The position numbers and the translations under genes were made by a program. A stretch of 64,000 bases of DNA from the NCBI GenBank assembly GCA_035363115.1, contig DAOSEM010000002.1:310001-374000 (forward strand), read 5' to 3'. Origin of the DNA: Syntrophales bacterium (lineage in GTDB: Bacteria; Desulfobacterota; Syntrophia; Syntrophales; PHBD01). The notes under the pieces were generated by a model. It was not told where the DNA came from, did not search any database, and saw nothing but the letters and a program-made list of their open reading frames with translations. This document shows, piece by piece, positions 25,758 to 34,989 of this stretch; the first letter of the stretch is position 1, and each line of letters opens with the position of its first letter.

Positions 25758-26273
25758 TCAGGTCTGCTTCAAGATGATGCTGAGGGCCGTGGTCAGCTTG
25801 ATGGTGTCTTCGTCGGCCTTTCTCAGGCGGCTGCTGACGATCCGGGCCAGATTCAAGGCCACCCTGTATCCTAGGTCCGTATCCTCTTCGGCGAGCCGCA
25901 GGAAATCGTCCTTGCTGATTTCGTACAGCACGCAGTCCGTGAGAGCGGTGATGGTGGCCGTCCTTTTCTGCTTCTCCAGGAGGGCGATTTCCCCAAAAAC
26001 GGCATGGTCCCGGGCACTCAGACGAGTGAAGACCTTGCTCCTGTCCGTTGTGTCGTCCTCGTCCATGCCCGGAAGCACGAGGCTCTTCACCACTTCGACC
26101 GTCCCGTCGAGGATGATGTAAAGAGAATCGCCTTCATCGCCTTCCCGCATGACGGTTTCCCCGCTCTGGAATGTCACGCGCCGGGAGATGTTGATGAGCT
26201 CGCGGATCTGCTCCGGTGTCAGCTCGCGGAAGAGTTCCGGTTCCTGCAGGAAGGATATTCTCTCGTCGTTCAT
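25758..26273 (-). CDS. Stand-alone cyclic nucleotide-binding domain protein
   Basis: A 171-residue protein made of one cNMP-binding beta-roll. The phosphate-binding cassette FGEIALLEKQKRTATI keeps the Glu and Arg that contact the ribose and phosphate of cAMP or cGMP. There is no DNA-binding domain; the C-terminal helix could form a dimer or dock on a partner. It lies 34 bp after a K+ channel gene and 25 bp before a GAF/AAA+ activator, so it may carry a nucleotide signal to either neighbour (inference). Confidence 0.85.
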   Translation of the reverse strand: MNDERISFLQEPELFRELTPEQIRELINISRRVTFQSGETVMREGDEGDSLYIILDGTVEVVKSLVLPGMDEDDTTDRSKVFTRLSARDHAVFGEIALLEKQKRTATITALTDCVLYEISKDDFLRLAEEDTDLGYRVALNLARIVSSRLRKADEDTIKLTTALSIILKQT

Positions 26274-26307
26274 GGCCGGCTTTCCCTCGGTTCGGTGTCG
26301 CCGCGGC

Positions 26308-27474
26308 TCAACTGTGCCGGGGTTTGTTCCGGGACAGGATTACGGCATGGTCGTTTGGGGCAATCGGATAACCGCCGTCGGGATTGATGGTGAGTTTCGC
26401 CTCGTCCTGTTCGTAGAGGAAATCCTTTTTCGACTCCCGGATCTTATCCCTGATGAAGCTTTCGATGACGGAGGTATTGTCGGAGAGCAGGTCCTCCAGC
26501 CTCACGGCGGCCTTGTCCCGGACGATGCCCAGGAGGATGGCTCCATGGGAGTCCCGGTAATGATCCGCCAGTTCGCGATACGGTTTCCCGACAAAGGACC
26601 GGGGGATATCGACACGCCAGAGCTTGTTCGTGTCTCCCAGGGCCATCAGGTTTGAAAAGATCCTGGGAATTCCCGGTGAGTCGACGGCGCTGGCCATCAG
26701 CGCGCCGATGTGTTCTCCCCGGACGATGATTTCATCGACATGGGCTCGTTTCAGGCTGGCCTTGTTCTCGCCGTTGAGGAGCTCGGCGATGATCCGGATC
26801 CGGGGATTGATGGAACGGATGGTCATGGCCGTCAGCGTCGTCCGCTCGTCCACCCGGTCCCGGGGATGGCCTCCCGACAGGTCCGCCATGAGGATCGCAA
26901 AGGCGGCCCCGGGAATGTTGGCCCGCATCAGAACTTCTTCCTGGACGAAATTGCCCCGGATGAACTTCAGGTTGTGGTATTTCAGGCGCAGGGGATCCAG
27001 ATCGTCGGGGGACAGTTCGTTGATCAGGACCAGCGGCTTGTCTCCCGCAAGTCCCTGCCGGATCAGGCCGTTCAGCAGTTCCTCCGTATGCTGGTTCCAT
27101 CCGCACAGGACGATGTGGTTCCTTTCCTTGAACGTATCCAATCCCTTTCCCTCCATGATCTTCCGCTCGACGAAGAGAGACGCGATGGTGGCCGTGAACA
27201 GGGACATCAGGCCCACCCCCGACAGGATGACGAGGATTCCCACCAGTCGGCCCCCGACGGAAACGGGATACTTGTCGCCGTACCCGACGGTGCCCATCGT
27301 GACGATGGACCACCAGAGCGCATCCCAGACCGAGGTGATGTTCGCCTCCTGCCGGAGGTGCTCGAAGTAGTGGACCGCCAGGGCGGAGAGCACGACGACG
27401 CTCAGAGTGAGCAGGGCGACCTGGACGGCGGGAAGGCTGTACAGGCGTTGGAGTTTCTTTCCCAGCGCTTTCAT
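26308..27474 (-). CDS. MthK-like K+ channel with cytoplasmic RCK (TrkA-N/TrkA-C) domains
   Basis: A 388-residue protein with two transmembrane helices flanking the K+ selectivity filter TVGYGD (62-67), then an RCK domain beginning HIVLCGWNQHTEELL, close to the MthK pattern in which the classic GxGxxG is altered. The C-terminal 90 residues look like a TrkA-C domain. It should be a ligand-gated K+ channel of the inner membrane. It starts 36 bp after the EF-G paralogue and precedes the cNMP-binding and activator genes, which suggests a K+/nucleotide signalling cassette. Confidence 0.92.
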   Translation of the reverse strand: MKALGKKLQRLYSLPAVQVALLTLSVVVLSALAVHYFEHLRQEANITSVWDALWWSIVTMGTVGYGDKYPVSVGGRLVGILVILSGVGLMSLFTATIASLFVERKIMEGKGLDTFKERNHIVLCGWNQHTEELLNGLIRQGLAGDKPLVLINELSPDDLDPLRLKYHNLKFIRGNFVQEEVLMRANIPGAAFAILMADLSGGHPRDRVDERTTLTAMTIRSINPRIRIIAELLNGENKASLKRAHVDEIIVRGEHIGALMASAVDSPGIPRIFSNLMALGDTNKLWRVDIPRSFVGKPYRELADHYRDSHGAILLGIVRDKAAVRLEDLLSDNTSVIESFIRDKIRESKKDFLYEQDEAKLTINPDGGYPIAPNDHAVILSRNKPRHS

Positions 27475-27510
27475 GGTGGCAGTGGTCCTCCGGAGCGGTC
27501 GTGCACCCGG

Positions 27511-29550
27511 TTACGATCCGCTTCTGCCGAACTCGAGAAAATGCATGGAGAAAGTTGCCCGTCCCTGTGTGGCGGAACGGAGATCGGTCGAATATCCGAA
27601 CATGGCCCGCAAGGGTACTTTCGCCCGGATTTCACTGATGGGTCCCCTCGGTGTGATGGCCTGAACTTCCCCTTTCCGGGAATGGATGTCGCCGATTACC
27701 TCGCCCATGAATTCCGATGGGGACAGGATGTCGACCAGCATGACCGGTTCCAGGAGCGCCGGCTCCGCCTGGGTGAATCCTTCGCGGAACGCCGTGGAGG
27801 CGGCGATCTTGTAGCCGAGCGGGGAGGACTCGCTGTCCCGGTAGGCTCCTCCCAGGAGGGTGACCCGGACATCGATGACCGGGTAGCCGGCCACGGTTCC
27901 GCTGAACAGGGCTTCCCGGATTCCCTCGATGAGCGCCGGGTGGAACTCTTCCGGTACCTGGGCGGGATCGATCCGGTTTATGATGTCATTGCCCATTCCC
28001 CGCTCCAGGGGTTCCAGGCGGAGCCGAACGGATCCATAATGGCGCCGGTCCCCCAGTTCCTTCTCGAACACTCCGTCCAGCTCCAGGCTCTTCTGAATGG
28101 TTTCCCGGTAGACGACCCTGGGCTTGCCCACGTTGACATGGGCGTTGAACTCCCGGGTCAGGCGGTCGATGATGATCTCCAGGTGCAGCTCTCCCATGCC
28201 AGAGATCACGGTCTGGGCCGTCTCTTCGTCGTACTTCACCCGCAGGGTGGGGTCCTCGTCCGCGAATTTGGCCAGGGCCACGGAAAGCCGCTCCTGGTCC
28301 GCCGGGGTTTTCGCCTCGATCGCCTGGCTGATGACCGGTTCGTAGATGTCCATCGGCTCCAGGAGGATCGGATGCCCCTCGTCGCAGATGGTATCCCCGG
28401 TCGCGGTTTCCTTGAGCCCCACGACGGCGATGATGTCGCCCGCCTGGGCTGTCTCGAGGCGCTCCCGCTTGTTGGCGTGCATCTTCAGCAGGCGGGCGAT
28501 CTTTTCCTTCTTTCCCTTGCCGGCGTTGTAGATCTCGCCACCGGCCTTGATCTGGCCGGAGTAGATGCGGAGATAGGTGAGCTTCCGCCCCTCGTCGAGC
28601 TGGACCTTGAAGGCCAGGGCGCACAGCGGTTCCGAGGCGCTGCTGGGTCGCACCTCTTCTTCCCGGGTCACGGGATGATGGCCACGCACGGGGGGAACGT
28701 CCACGGGGGAGGGGAGATACTGGACCACAGCGTCGAGCAGCGGCTGGATGCCCTTGTTCCTCAGCGCGGCGCCGCACATCACCGGCACGGCCTTCAGCGA
28801 GAGCGTCGCCTGGCGGACGGCGGCATGGATTTCCTCCTCGCCGATTTCCTCGCCGGCCAGGTATTTCTCCGCGATGCCGTCATCCAGGTCGGCCAGGATC
28901 TCGATCATCCGGTCCCGGTGCTCCTGCATGGCCCCGGCGAATTCCCCGGGGACGTCCTGGATGGTGAAGTTCTGGCCCTGGGTGCTGTTGTCCCAGGTGA
29001 CGAACCGGCGGCGGATCAGATCGACGATGCCCTGGAATCCGTCTTCCTGTCCTGCGGGAATCTGGATCGGCAGGGGCAGGGAGTGGAAACGCTCGCGCAT
29101 CTTGTCCATGGTGCGGAAATAGTCGGCACCGACGCGGTCCATCTTGTTGACGAAGGCGATCTTCGGGACACCGTACTTGTCGGCCTGGTGCCAGACCGTT
29201 TCCGACTGGGGCTCGACGCCGCCGACGGCATCGAAGACCACCGCGGCCCCGTCGAGAACCCGCAGGGACCGCTCCACTTCGATGGTGAAATCCACGTGGC
29301 CCGGCGTGTCGATGATGTGGATCTCGTGGTTTTCCCAGGTGCAGGTCGTGACCGCCGCGGTGATGGTGATTCCCCGCTCCTGTTCCTGGGGCATCCAGTC
29401 CATGACGGCCTCCCCGTCATGAACCTCGCCCATCTTGTAGGAGCGGCCCGTGTAATAGAGAATCCTCTCCGTCACGGTGGTTTTCCCCGCGTCGATGTGG
29501 GCGATGATGCCGATGTTCCGGATTCTGGATAATTTCGTCTTGACCGACAT
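27511..29550 (-). CDS. fusA: Elongation factor G paralogue
   Basis: A 679-residue translational GTPase. G1 is AHIDAGKT, G2 RGITI, G3 DTPGHVDF, G4 NKMD; domains II-V follow with GMGELHLEIIIDRL and the terminal GEVIGDIHSRKG. It is a little shorter than canonical EF-G (about 690-700), and it sits outside a rps/tuf operon, so it may be the EF-G2 type rather than the main elongation factor. It lies within a nine-gene minus-strand run, 18 bp after the GerMN gene. Confidence 0.93.
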   Translation of the reverse strand: MSVKTKLSRIRNIGIIAHIDAGKTTVTERILYYTGRSYKMGEVHDGEAVMDWMPQEQERGITITAAVTTCTWENHEIHIIDTPGHVDFTIEVERSLRVLDGAAVVFDAVGGVEPQSETVWHQADKYGVPKIAFVNKMDRVGADYFRTMDKMRERFHSLPLPIQIPAGQEDGFQGIVDLIRRRFVTWDNSTQGQNFTIQDVPGEFAGAMQEHRDRMIEILADLDDGIAEKYLAGEEIGEEEIHAAVRQATLSLKAVPVMCGAALRNKGIQPLLDAVVQYLPSPVDVPPVRGHHPVTREEEVRPSSASEPLCALAFKVQLDEGRKLTYLRIYSGQIKAGGEIYNAGKGKKEKIARLLKMHANKRERLETAQAGDIIAVVGLKETATGDTICDEGHPILLEPMDIYEPVISQAIEAKTPADQERLSVALAKFADEDPTLRVKYDEETAQTVISGMGELHLEIIIDRLTREFNAHVNVGKPRVVYRETIQKSLELDGVFEKELGDRRHYGSVRLRLEPLERGMGNDIINRIDPAQVPEEFHPALIEGIREALFSGTVAGYPVIDVRVTLLGGAYRDSESSPLGYKIAASTAFREGFTQAEPALLEPVMLVDILSPSEFMGEVIGDIHSRKGEVQAITPRGPISEIRAKVPLRAMFGYSTDLRSATQGRATFSMHFLEFGRSGS

Positions 29551-29568
29551 GTCCGTTCCGCCGGGATC

Positions 29569-30183
29569 TCAGGACTTGGCGCCGGGCGCCGTCAGGTCGC
29601 GCGGAGCAAAGGGCTTCCGCGTGTCGATATGTCCCCGGATCGATGCCAGTTCCTTACCGTCGAGCATGATCCGGACTCTCTTGATCGCGGGGACGTTTGT
29701 GCACAGTGAGTTCGTCAGGGAGAAAATGCTTGCCGTTTCGCTCGTCCCGCTCCCTGGATGGGCATTCACGAAGGTCTTGCTGAAACTGACCTCGGCGGTT
29801 CCGTCCTGCAGAATCTTGACGCCCTGGACGTCCGCCTTCGCCGGCAGCGTGGGGGTGTTGCCCGTCTTCGAGCCGGCCAGGAGGGCCTTGACGATTTCCC
29901 GGGCCTGTTCTTCGTCCGTCGCCTCTTTCGGAACGAACCGTTTCTCCGGGACCAGGAAACGCTCGTTCGCATCCGAGAAGTACAGGGTTACCTCCCGTTT
30001 CTCCTTCCTCTGGGCCGTTCCCTTCCCGGAGGTCGGGAAGAGGGCATCGAACAGGGTGACGAAGAAAAAGATGAGGAGGCCCACAATGGCCAGCGCGGCG
30101 GCGGAAAGGGCAAGGGTCCGCCAGCCCTTTTTCTTTTTGCGGGTTCGGACTTCGTTTGATCGCTTCTGTTTCTTGGATGCCAT
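29569..30183 (-). CDS. Membrane-anchored GerMN-domain protein
   Basis: A 204-residue protein with a strongly basic N-terminus (RTRKKKKGW), one transmembrane helix (residues about 25-47) and an extracytoplasmic domain with the GerMN pattern: VTLYFSDAN at the start, TDEEQAREIVKALLAG, GTAEVSFSKTF and TNVPAIKRVRIMLDG. GerMN domains occur in sporulation GerM and in envelope proteins, and probably bind peptidoglycan or protein partners. It is 8 bp after a TPR lipoprotein gene. Confidence 0.85.
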   Translation of the reverse strand: MASKKQKRSNEVRTRKKKKGWRTLALSAAALAIVGLLIFFFVTLFDALFPTSGKGTAQRKEKREVTLYFSDANERFLVPEKRFVPKEATDEEQAREIVKALLAGSKTGNTPTLPAKADVQGVKILQDGTAEVSFSKTFVNAHPGSGTSETASIFSLTNSLCTNVPAIKRVRIMLDGKELASIRGHIDTRKPFAPRDLTAPGAKS

Positions 30184-30191
30184 GGAAGGCC

Positions 30192-30959
30192 TCAGCGTGA
30201 AAGGAGTTTCAGGAGTTCTCTCGCCCGGGTGGCGAAATCCGTATTCGGTGCCTGCTGGACGACCGTCTCAAGCGACTTGACGGCATCCGCCTTTCTTTCC
30301 AGGCGGATCTGGCATTCGCCGAGTTTCAGGTGTGCCTCCGTGTAGGCCGGCGACAGTTCCACCGCTTTTCCAAAGTGACTGACGGCCTTGTCGCACTTGT
30401 TCTCCCCCATCCAGACGAGTCCGATGTGGAATTCGACCAGGGGAACGAGATATCCGCCCCGGTCGCGCTGAATGGCCTCAGTGAACATGCGCAGGGCCAT
30501 TGGATTGTCCTTTTTCCGGACATAGGTGCGTCCCAGGTTGTAGAAGGCAAGGCCCGGGGTTTCGTAAAGGACGTTGGACAGTGCACGGTTGAAGGAGGCG
30601 ATGGCCTCGTCCAGGCGACCCATGGAATAATAGATCGTGCCGATGGAAACATGAGCTTCCGAGTAGTCGGGCTTCAGCTCCAGGGCTCTGTTGAGGGATT
30701 TTACGGCCTCGGCGGGCATGTTCTTTTCCATGTAGATGAGGCCGATGGCATAGTGGATCCGGGGATTGTCCGGGGTCAGCTGCTCCGCCTGCATCAGCTC
30801 CTTGAGGGCCGGGTTGAACTGCCCCGAAGTCATGTATGCCAGGGCCATTCGCAGGCGCCGGTCCGATTCCTGTTGCTTTTCCTGGGTGGTTGCGCATCCC
30901 CAGAGCAGGAGCGCACAGAGACCCGTGACGATGATGAGCTGGAACTGCTTGCGATGCAT
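30192..30959 (-). CDS. TPR-repeat lipoprotein, PilW/PilF-like
   Basis: A 255-residue protein with lipobox LLWGC and then about six tetratricopeptide repeats (PDNPRIHYAIGLIYMEK, PDYSEAHVSIGTIYYSMG, AYTEAHLKLGECQIRLE). This is the build of the type IV pilus pilotin PilW/PilF, which helps secretin assembly in the outer membrane. No pilus genes are nearby, so the pilus role is only a homology hint. It is 22 bp after the HD-domain gene and 8 bp before the GerMN gene. Confidence 0.84.
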   Translation of the reverse strand: MHRKQFQLIIVTGLCALLLWGCATTQEKQQESDRRLRMALAYMTSGQFNPALKELMQAEQLTPDNPRIHYAIGLIYMEKNMPAEAVKSLNRALELKPDYSEAHVSIGTIYYSMGRLDEAIASFNRALSNVLYETPGLAFYNLGRTYVRKKDNPMALRMFTEAIQRDRGGYLVPLVEFHIGLVWMGENKCDKAVSHFGKAVELSPAYTEAHLKLGECQIRLERKADAVKSLETVVQQAPNTDFATRARELLKLLSR

Positions 30960-30981
30960 GGCTACTCCTCCTTTCGCGGCC

Positions 30982-31557
30982 TCAGCCCCGGTTGCCGTTT
31001 ACCCACCAGTCTCCCTTTTCCTTGAACCACCAGTCGGACCATTCCGTCTCCAGAATCGCGGCGGCAAGTTGCCGGCCGTTCTCCGTGCAGAGACGTTTAC
31101 GGGCATAGGAAATCCATTCCGGACTGTATTTGTTTCCCAGGTCGCCGCATTCCTTCAGGACCAGGATCAGCGACAACTGGTCCGCATCATGGGCGATCAG
31201 CGATTCGCGGGTCTTCTTCTCGTTGAATTCCCGAACCGCCTCGCGAATGTCGTCGCCGAAAAAGAGGGTGGACGCCAGGTCGTTTACAGCCTTTTCTTCG
31301 TCCACGGTGACATATTTCTTGTTCACGTAATTCATGTCTCCCGTCCGGGCCTCGGGAAGATCGTGGAACAGGCAGATCTGGAGGACCTTGCGGAGGTCCG
31401 CCTGGCCGTCCATGCGACAAAGGGTATAGCCGATGAAGAGCGTCCTTAAGACGTGCTCCGCCACGGATTCACCGCCGGTGCCCAGGAACTGGAAGCCCGT
31501 CCGGGGCGTCCGCTGGAGCATCCCGACTTCGAAGAGAAAATTGGCGAGGTCTTTCAT
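30982..31557 (-). CDS. HD-domain hydrolase, YfbR/5'-nucleotidase-like
   Basis: A 191-residue metal-dependent phosphohydrolase. The metal ligands are seen as H in SVAEHVLR, HD in LFHDLPEARTGD and D in AHDADQL, the arrangement of YfbR and HDDC2-type deoxynucleoside 5'-monophosphatases. Three tryptophans near the C-terminus (WSDWWFKEKGDWW) are unusual. The start ATG overlaps the stop of the small gene upstream (TGATG), so translation is coupled. Confidence 0.88.
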   Translation of the reverse strand: MKDLANFLFEVGMLQRTPRTGFQFLGTGGESVAEHVLRTLFIGYTLCRMDGQADLRKVLQICLFHDLPEARTGDMNYVNKKYVTVDEEKAVNDLASTLFFGDDIREAVREFNEKKTRESLIAHDADQLSLILVLKECGDLGNKYSPEWISYARKRLCTENGRQLAAAILETEWSDWWFKEKGDWWVNGNRG

Positions 31558-31778
31558 CAGGATTCTCTTTTGACCGTCCGGATCCGGTTGGCCATCATAT
31601 CCGCAACCTTGCGGATCTGAAGCTGGAGGGCGCCGACACCCTCGGGCTTCATGGCGGCCAGGCGGTCCAGATGGCCTTTCCAGTATTCCAACTGCTCGAT
31701 TTCGTGTTCTCTCATCTTCTTTTCGAACTTGGCCTGGATCGCCCTGACAAAGGCATCCTGCTGCGACGGGTCAGCCAT
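31557..31778 (-). CDS. Small hypothetical protein, coiled-coil-like
   Basis: A 73-residue soluble protein, mostly predicted helix (RAIQAKFEKKMREHEIEQLEYWKGHLDRLAAMK read in parts). Strong ribosome site GAGGAGG lies 7 bases before ATG 31778, and its stop overlaps the start of the HD gene by one base. Together these make it a convincing real gene despite no recognised family. It is the first gene of the long minus-strand run down to 23600. Confidence 0.72.
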   Translation of the reverse strand: MADPSQQDAFVRAIQAKFEKKMREHEIEQLEYWKGHLDRLAAMKPEGVGALQLQIRKVADMMANRIRTVKRES

Positions 31779-32046
31779 GATCTGCCTCCTCGTGATTGCT
31801 TTCCGAAGCCGGATCGCCGCGCCGGACGTGGCCGGACGGGCATTCCTCCGGGATTTGTGCAGGCATTCAAGCCGCACCGTATATACCACGTGTGCTTCAT
31901 CTTGCAACGGGAAGTTTCCGCTATGCCGGGGATTCCGGGCTTCCGACCGATCTTTTCCAACTTTTCTTTTTTCCCGTTTTCTGCTCTATTCAACAATGTC
32001 GGGCCGGGAGCGGAACCGGCGCCCTTCTCACACTGGGGCTCTCCTC

Positions 32047-33675
32047 ATGAATCCACAAAAGATGGACAGGGAATTCGATCTCCTCATTCGGGGCGGGCAC
32101 GTTTTCAACGGGCTCGGGACGCCGGGCCTTGATCTGGACGTGGCCGTCCGGGAGGACCGCATCGTGCTGATTGCACCGGGTGTCGACCCAGGCCGTTCCC
32201 GGCGGGTGATCGACGCCCGCGGGAAGGCCGTGTCCCCCGGATTCATCGATCCCCACAGCCACACGGACCTGGAGCTTCTCGTCAACCCCCGGGCGGAGAG
32301 CAAGATCCGCCAGGGGGTGACCACGGAAATCGCCGGGAACTGCGGATTCACCCTGTTCCCGCTGGCCGGTGACTTCCTGGAGGAGAAGAAGAGCCTGATG
32401 CGGGATCGCTACGGGATCGATCTCACCTGGGGGGACGTGAACGGTTTTTTTGACGCCCTCGCGGAGAGAGGGACGGCCGTCAATTACGCTACATTCCTGG
32501 GACACGGCAGCCTCAGGCAGTCCGTGGTCGGCCCGGATGACCGGACGGCCCGCCCGGACGAAATCGAGCGTATGAAGGAGCTTCTCGATCGGGCCATGCA
32601 GAGCGGTGTCATGGGCCTCTCCTCCGGCCTGATTTACCCCCCCGGCATGTTCGCTCCCCAGGAGGAACTGATCGCCCTGTGCTCCGTCGTATCCCACTGG
32701 GGTGGCATCTATACGACACACATGCGGGACGAGGGGGACTTCCTGGCGGAGTCGGTGGAGGAGGCCATTGCGGTGGCCCGGGCCTCCGGGGTCAGCCTCC
32801 AGCTTTCGCACCTGAAACTTGCCTATCCCCGCAACTGGCCCAAAGTCCACCAGGTGCTCTCCCGGATCTCGGAAGTCCGGGCCCACGGGCTGGACATCCT
32901 GGCGGACCGCTACCCCTACACGGCCACCTCCACCTTCCTGAGCGTTTTTTTCCCGCGCTGGATCAAGGACGGATCCACCCGGGAAAACCTGATCCGGATC
33001 CGGGGCACCGATCGGGAGCGGGAGTTGAGGGAGCACCTGCTCCGGCAGGAGGAGAAGCTTGGAAGCTGGGATAATATCCAGATCGCCTCCGTCCTGACGG
33101 AGAAAAGTGGCCGCCTGGTGGGCAAGACAATCCTCCAGGCCGCCCGCGACTCGGGCCGGGATCCATTCGATTTCATCCTCGACCTGGTGATCCAGGAAAA
33201 TGACCAGGTGGGGATGATCAATTTTTCCCTGAACGAGGAGACCTTCAAGCGCATTATCCTGCACCCCCTGGTCGTGATCGGGTCCGACGGCTGGGCTCTG
33301 GCCCCGTACGGGCTCCTGTCCCGGGACAAGCCGCATCCCCGCTCCTACGGGACATTCCCGCGCATGCTGGGCCGCTATGTCCGGGACGAAAAGATCATGT
33401 CCCTGGGAAGGGCCATCGAGAAAATGACGTCCCTCACGGCGGAGAAGTTCGGGCTGGCCGGTCGGGGGCGGATCCAGAAGGGATGGTTCGCGGACATGGT
33501 CGTGTTCGATCCGGACCGTATCATGGATCGGTCCACCTGGGACGATCCCCATCAATATCCGGTAGGGATCGAGCAGGTCATCGTGAACGGCCGGGTGGTG
33601 ATCGACGGCGGGGACCACACGGGGGAACTGCCGGGCCGGATCCTCCGTCACGAACCCCGGCACATGAACATCTGA
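32047..33675 (+). CDS. D-aminoacylase / N-acyl-D-amino-acid deacylase family amidohydrolase
   Basis: A 542-residue metal-dependent amidohydrolase. The N-terminal FIDPHSHTDLELL supplies two metal histidines, EIAGNCG the conserved cysteine ligand, THMRDEGD and SHLKLAY two more histidines, and GSDGWAL the catalytic aspartate. It matches the D-aminoacylase branch of the superfamily, which removes acyl groups from N-acyl-D-amino acids, and has the usual C-terminal beta-sandwich seal (GFADMVVFDP-like). The reading frame extends far upstream, but ATG 32047 is where family homology begins. Divergent from the 31778 gene. Confidence 0.9.
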   Translation: MNPQKMDREFDLLIRGGHVFNGLGTPGLDLDVAVREDRIVLIAPGVDPGRSRRVIDARGKAVSPGFIDPHSHTDLELLVNPRAESKIRQGVTTEIAGNCGFTLFPLAGDFLEEKKSLMRDRYGIDLTWGDVNGFFDALAERGTAVNYATFLGHGSLRQSVVGPDDRTARPDEIERMKELLDRAMQSGVMGLSSGLIYPPGMFAPQEELIALCSVVSHWGGIYTTHMRDEGDFLAESVEEAIAVARASGVSLQLSHLKLAYPRNWPKVHQVLSRISEVRAHGLDILADRYPYTATSTFLSVFFPRWIKDGSTRENLIRIRGTDRERELREHLLRQEEKLGSWDNIQIASVLTEKSGRLVGKTILQAARDSGRDPFDFILDLVIQENDQVGMINFSLNEETFKRIILHPLVVIGSDGWALAPYGLLSRDKPHPRSYGTFPRMLGRYVRDEKIMSLGRAIEKMTSLTAEKFGLAGRGRIQKGWFADMVVFDPDRIMDRSTWDDPHQYPVGIEQVIVNGRVVIDGGDHTGELPGRILRHEPRHMNI

Positions 33676-33690
33676 GCGGATCTCGCGGGA

Positions 33691-34179
33691 CTACTTTTTT
33701 TCAGAGCCGTAAACGTCGAGAATCTTCCCGATGACGTTTGTTGTCGAGGACCCTTCTGTCAGGGGCACGATCACGACCCGGCCTCCCCGGCGCTCGACCA
33801 CGCCCCTGCCGACGACCGACTCCGCGCTCCAGTCTCCCCCCTTGATGAGGACATCCGGCTCCAGGAGCGCAATGAGTTCGCCCGGTGTGTCCTCGTCGAA
33901 GAGGGTGACATAGTCCACCATTTCCAGCGCCGCCATGACGTCGGCTCGCTCCCCCTCGGGGACGATGGGCCGCCGCTCTCCCTTGATGGAGCGGACGGAG
34001 CGGTCGGAATTCAGTCCGAGAACCAGAACGTCGGCGGTTTTCTTCGCTTCCCTCAGATAGCGGACATGGCCGACGTGAAGGATGTCAAAGCAGCCGTTGG
34101 TAAAGGCAATCCGCTTGCCCTGCGCTCGAAGTTCCTTCAGTACCTGTCTCAGGCGCTGGCGGTCCAGGATCTTGTTCAT
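33691..34179 (-). CDS. rfaE2: D-glycero-beta-D-manno-heptose 1-phosphate adenylyltransferase
   Basis: A 162-residue nucleotidyltransferase equal to the C-terminal half of HldE. It has FTNGCFDILHVGHVRYL with the HVGH catalytic motif, GLNSDRSVRSIKG and the terminal GSSTTNVIGKI. It makes ADP-heptose for lipopolysaccharide inner core, which indicates a Gram-negative outer membrane. Start ATG 34179 follows GGGAG at 7 bases. The kinase half (rfaE1) is not in the window. Confidence 0.94.
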   Translation of the reverse strand: MNKILDRQRLRQVLKELRAQGKRIAFTNGCFDILHVGHVRYLREAKKTADVLVLGLNSDRSVRSIKGERRPIVPEGERADVMAALEMVDYVTLFDEDTPGELIALLEPDVLIKGGDWSAESVVGRGVVERRGGRVVIVPLTEGSSTTNVIGKILDVYGSEKK

Positions 34180-34215
34180 GAAATCTCCCTGTTCGATCAA
34201 TGCCTTTCCGGGATG

Positions 34216-34989
34216 TCAGGTCTCCCGGCGGCCGTTTTGGACTTTGTCTCCGAGCGGTTGCGGGTTCTCCACAGACCTCGCCAGGGTGAGGACATAGACC
34301 TCCCGGGCGCCGGCCCGGAGGAGAACCCGGGCGCATTCCTTCAGGGTGCTCCCCGTCGTGTAGACATCGTCCACGAGGAGAATGCCCTTTCCCCGGATGT
34401 GCTCCCTGTCCGCTACGGCAAAGACACCCCGGACGTTTCGCTCCCTCTCCTTCCTGTCGAGGGTCACCTGGGGCTCGGAGGCGACGGGTCTCCGGAGCGA
34501 ACGGGCGTCGAGGGGGATGCCGTGTCGCTTCCCGACGGCTCCCGCCATAAGCAGGGACTGGTTGAAGCCCCGTTGCCGCAGGCGCTTTCGATGCAGGGGA
34601 ACCGGAATGACAAGGGACGCCTCTCCGATCCGAAAACCCGGATAGTCGCCCGCGGCCATGAGGTGTCCCAGGGGCGATGCCAGGCGGGACTGCTCCCGGT
34701 ATTTGAGCCGGTGGATCATCGCCATCAGGACCCCGTCAAAACGTCCCAGGGAGCGCGCGGCGGCAAAAGGGGGAGGGCTGATCAGGCAGGAGCCGCAGAC
34801 ATGATCCTTTTCGACGTCGGAGGCGAAGGGTTCCCCGCAGACCGTGCAGAGGGGTGACCGGATATAACCGATTCCGGCCCGGCATCCTTCACAGATGGCG
34901 AAGGGCGCCCCTTCTTCCAGATTGCCACCGCAGGAAAGGCAGCGGGGCGGGAAAACCAAGTCGGCAAGGCCCGCCAGGAAGGACCTCAA
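34216..34989 (-). CDS. ComF-family phosphoribosyltransferase-like protein
   Basis: A 257-residue ComF protein. The N-terminal part has zinc-ribbon cysteines (CLSCGG, CEGC, CTVCGEP, CGSC) and the C-terminal part a PRTase fold with VDDVYTTGST, the ribose-phosphate loop. VPLHRKRLRQRGFNQS is the family signature. ComF proteins help natural transformation in some bacteria; elsewhere the role is unclear. The start appears to be TTG at 34989, overlapping the rsfS stop (TTGA) with GAGGAGG ten bases upstream. Confidence 0.88.
   Translation of the reverse strand: MRSFLAGLADLVFPPRCLSCGGNLEEGAPFAICEGCRAGIGYIRSPLCTVCGEPFASDVEKDHVCGSCLISPPPFAAARSLGRFDGVLMAMIHRLKYREQSRLASPLGHLMAAGDYPGFRIGEASLVIPVPLHRKRLRQRGFNQSLLMAGAVGKRHGIPLDARSLRRPVASEPQVTLDRKERERNVRGVFAVADREHIRGKGILLVDDVYTTGSTLKECARVLLRAGAREVYVLTLARSVENPQPLGDKVQNGRRET

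Noticed and set aside
26710..29532. A 940-codon plus-strand open frame
   Set aside because: It is the antisense shadow of the EF-G and K+ channel genes, a common artefact of high GC3 DNA. Its translation has no recognisable domain.
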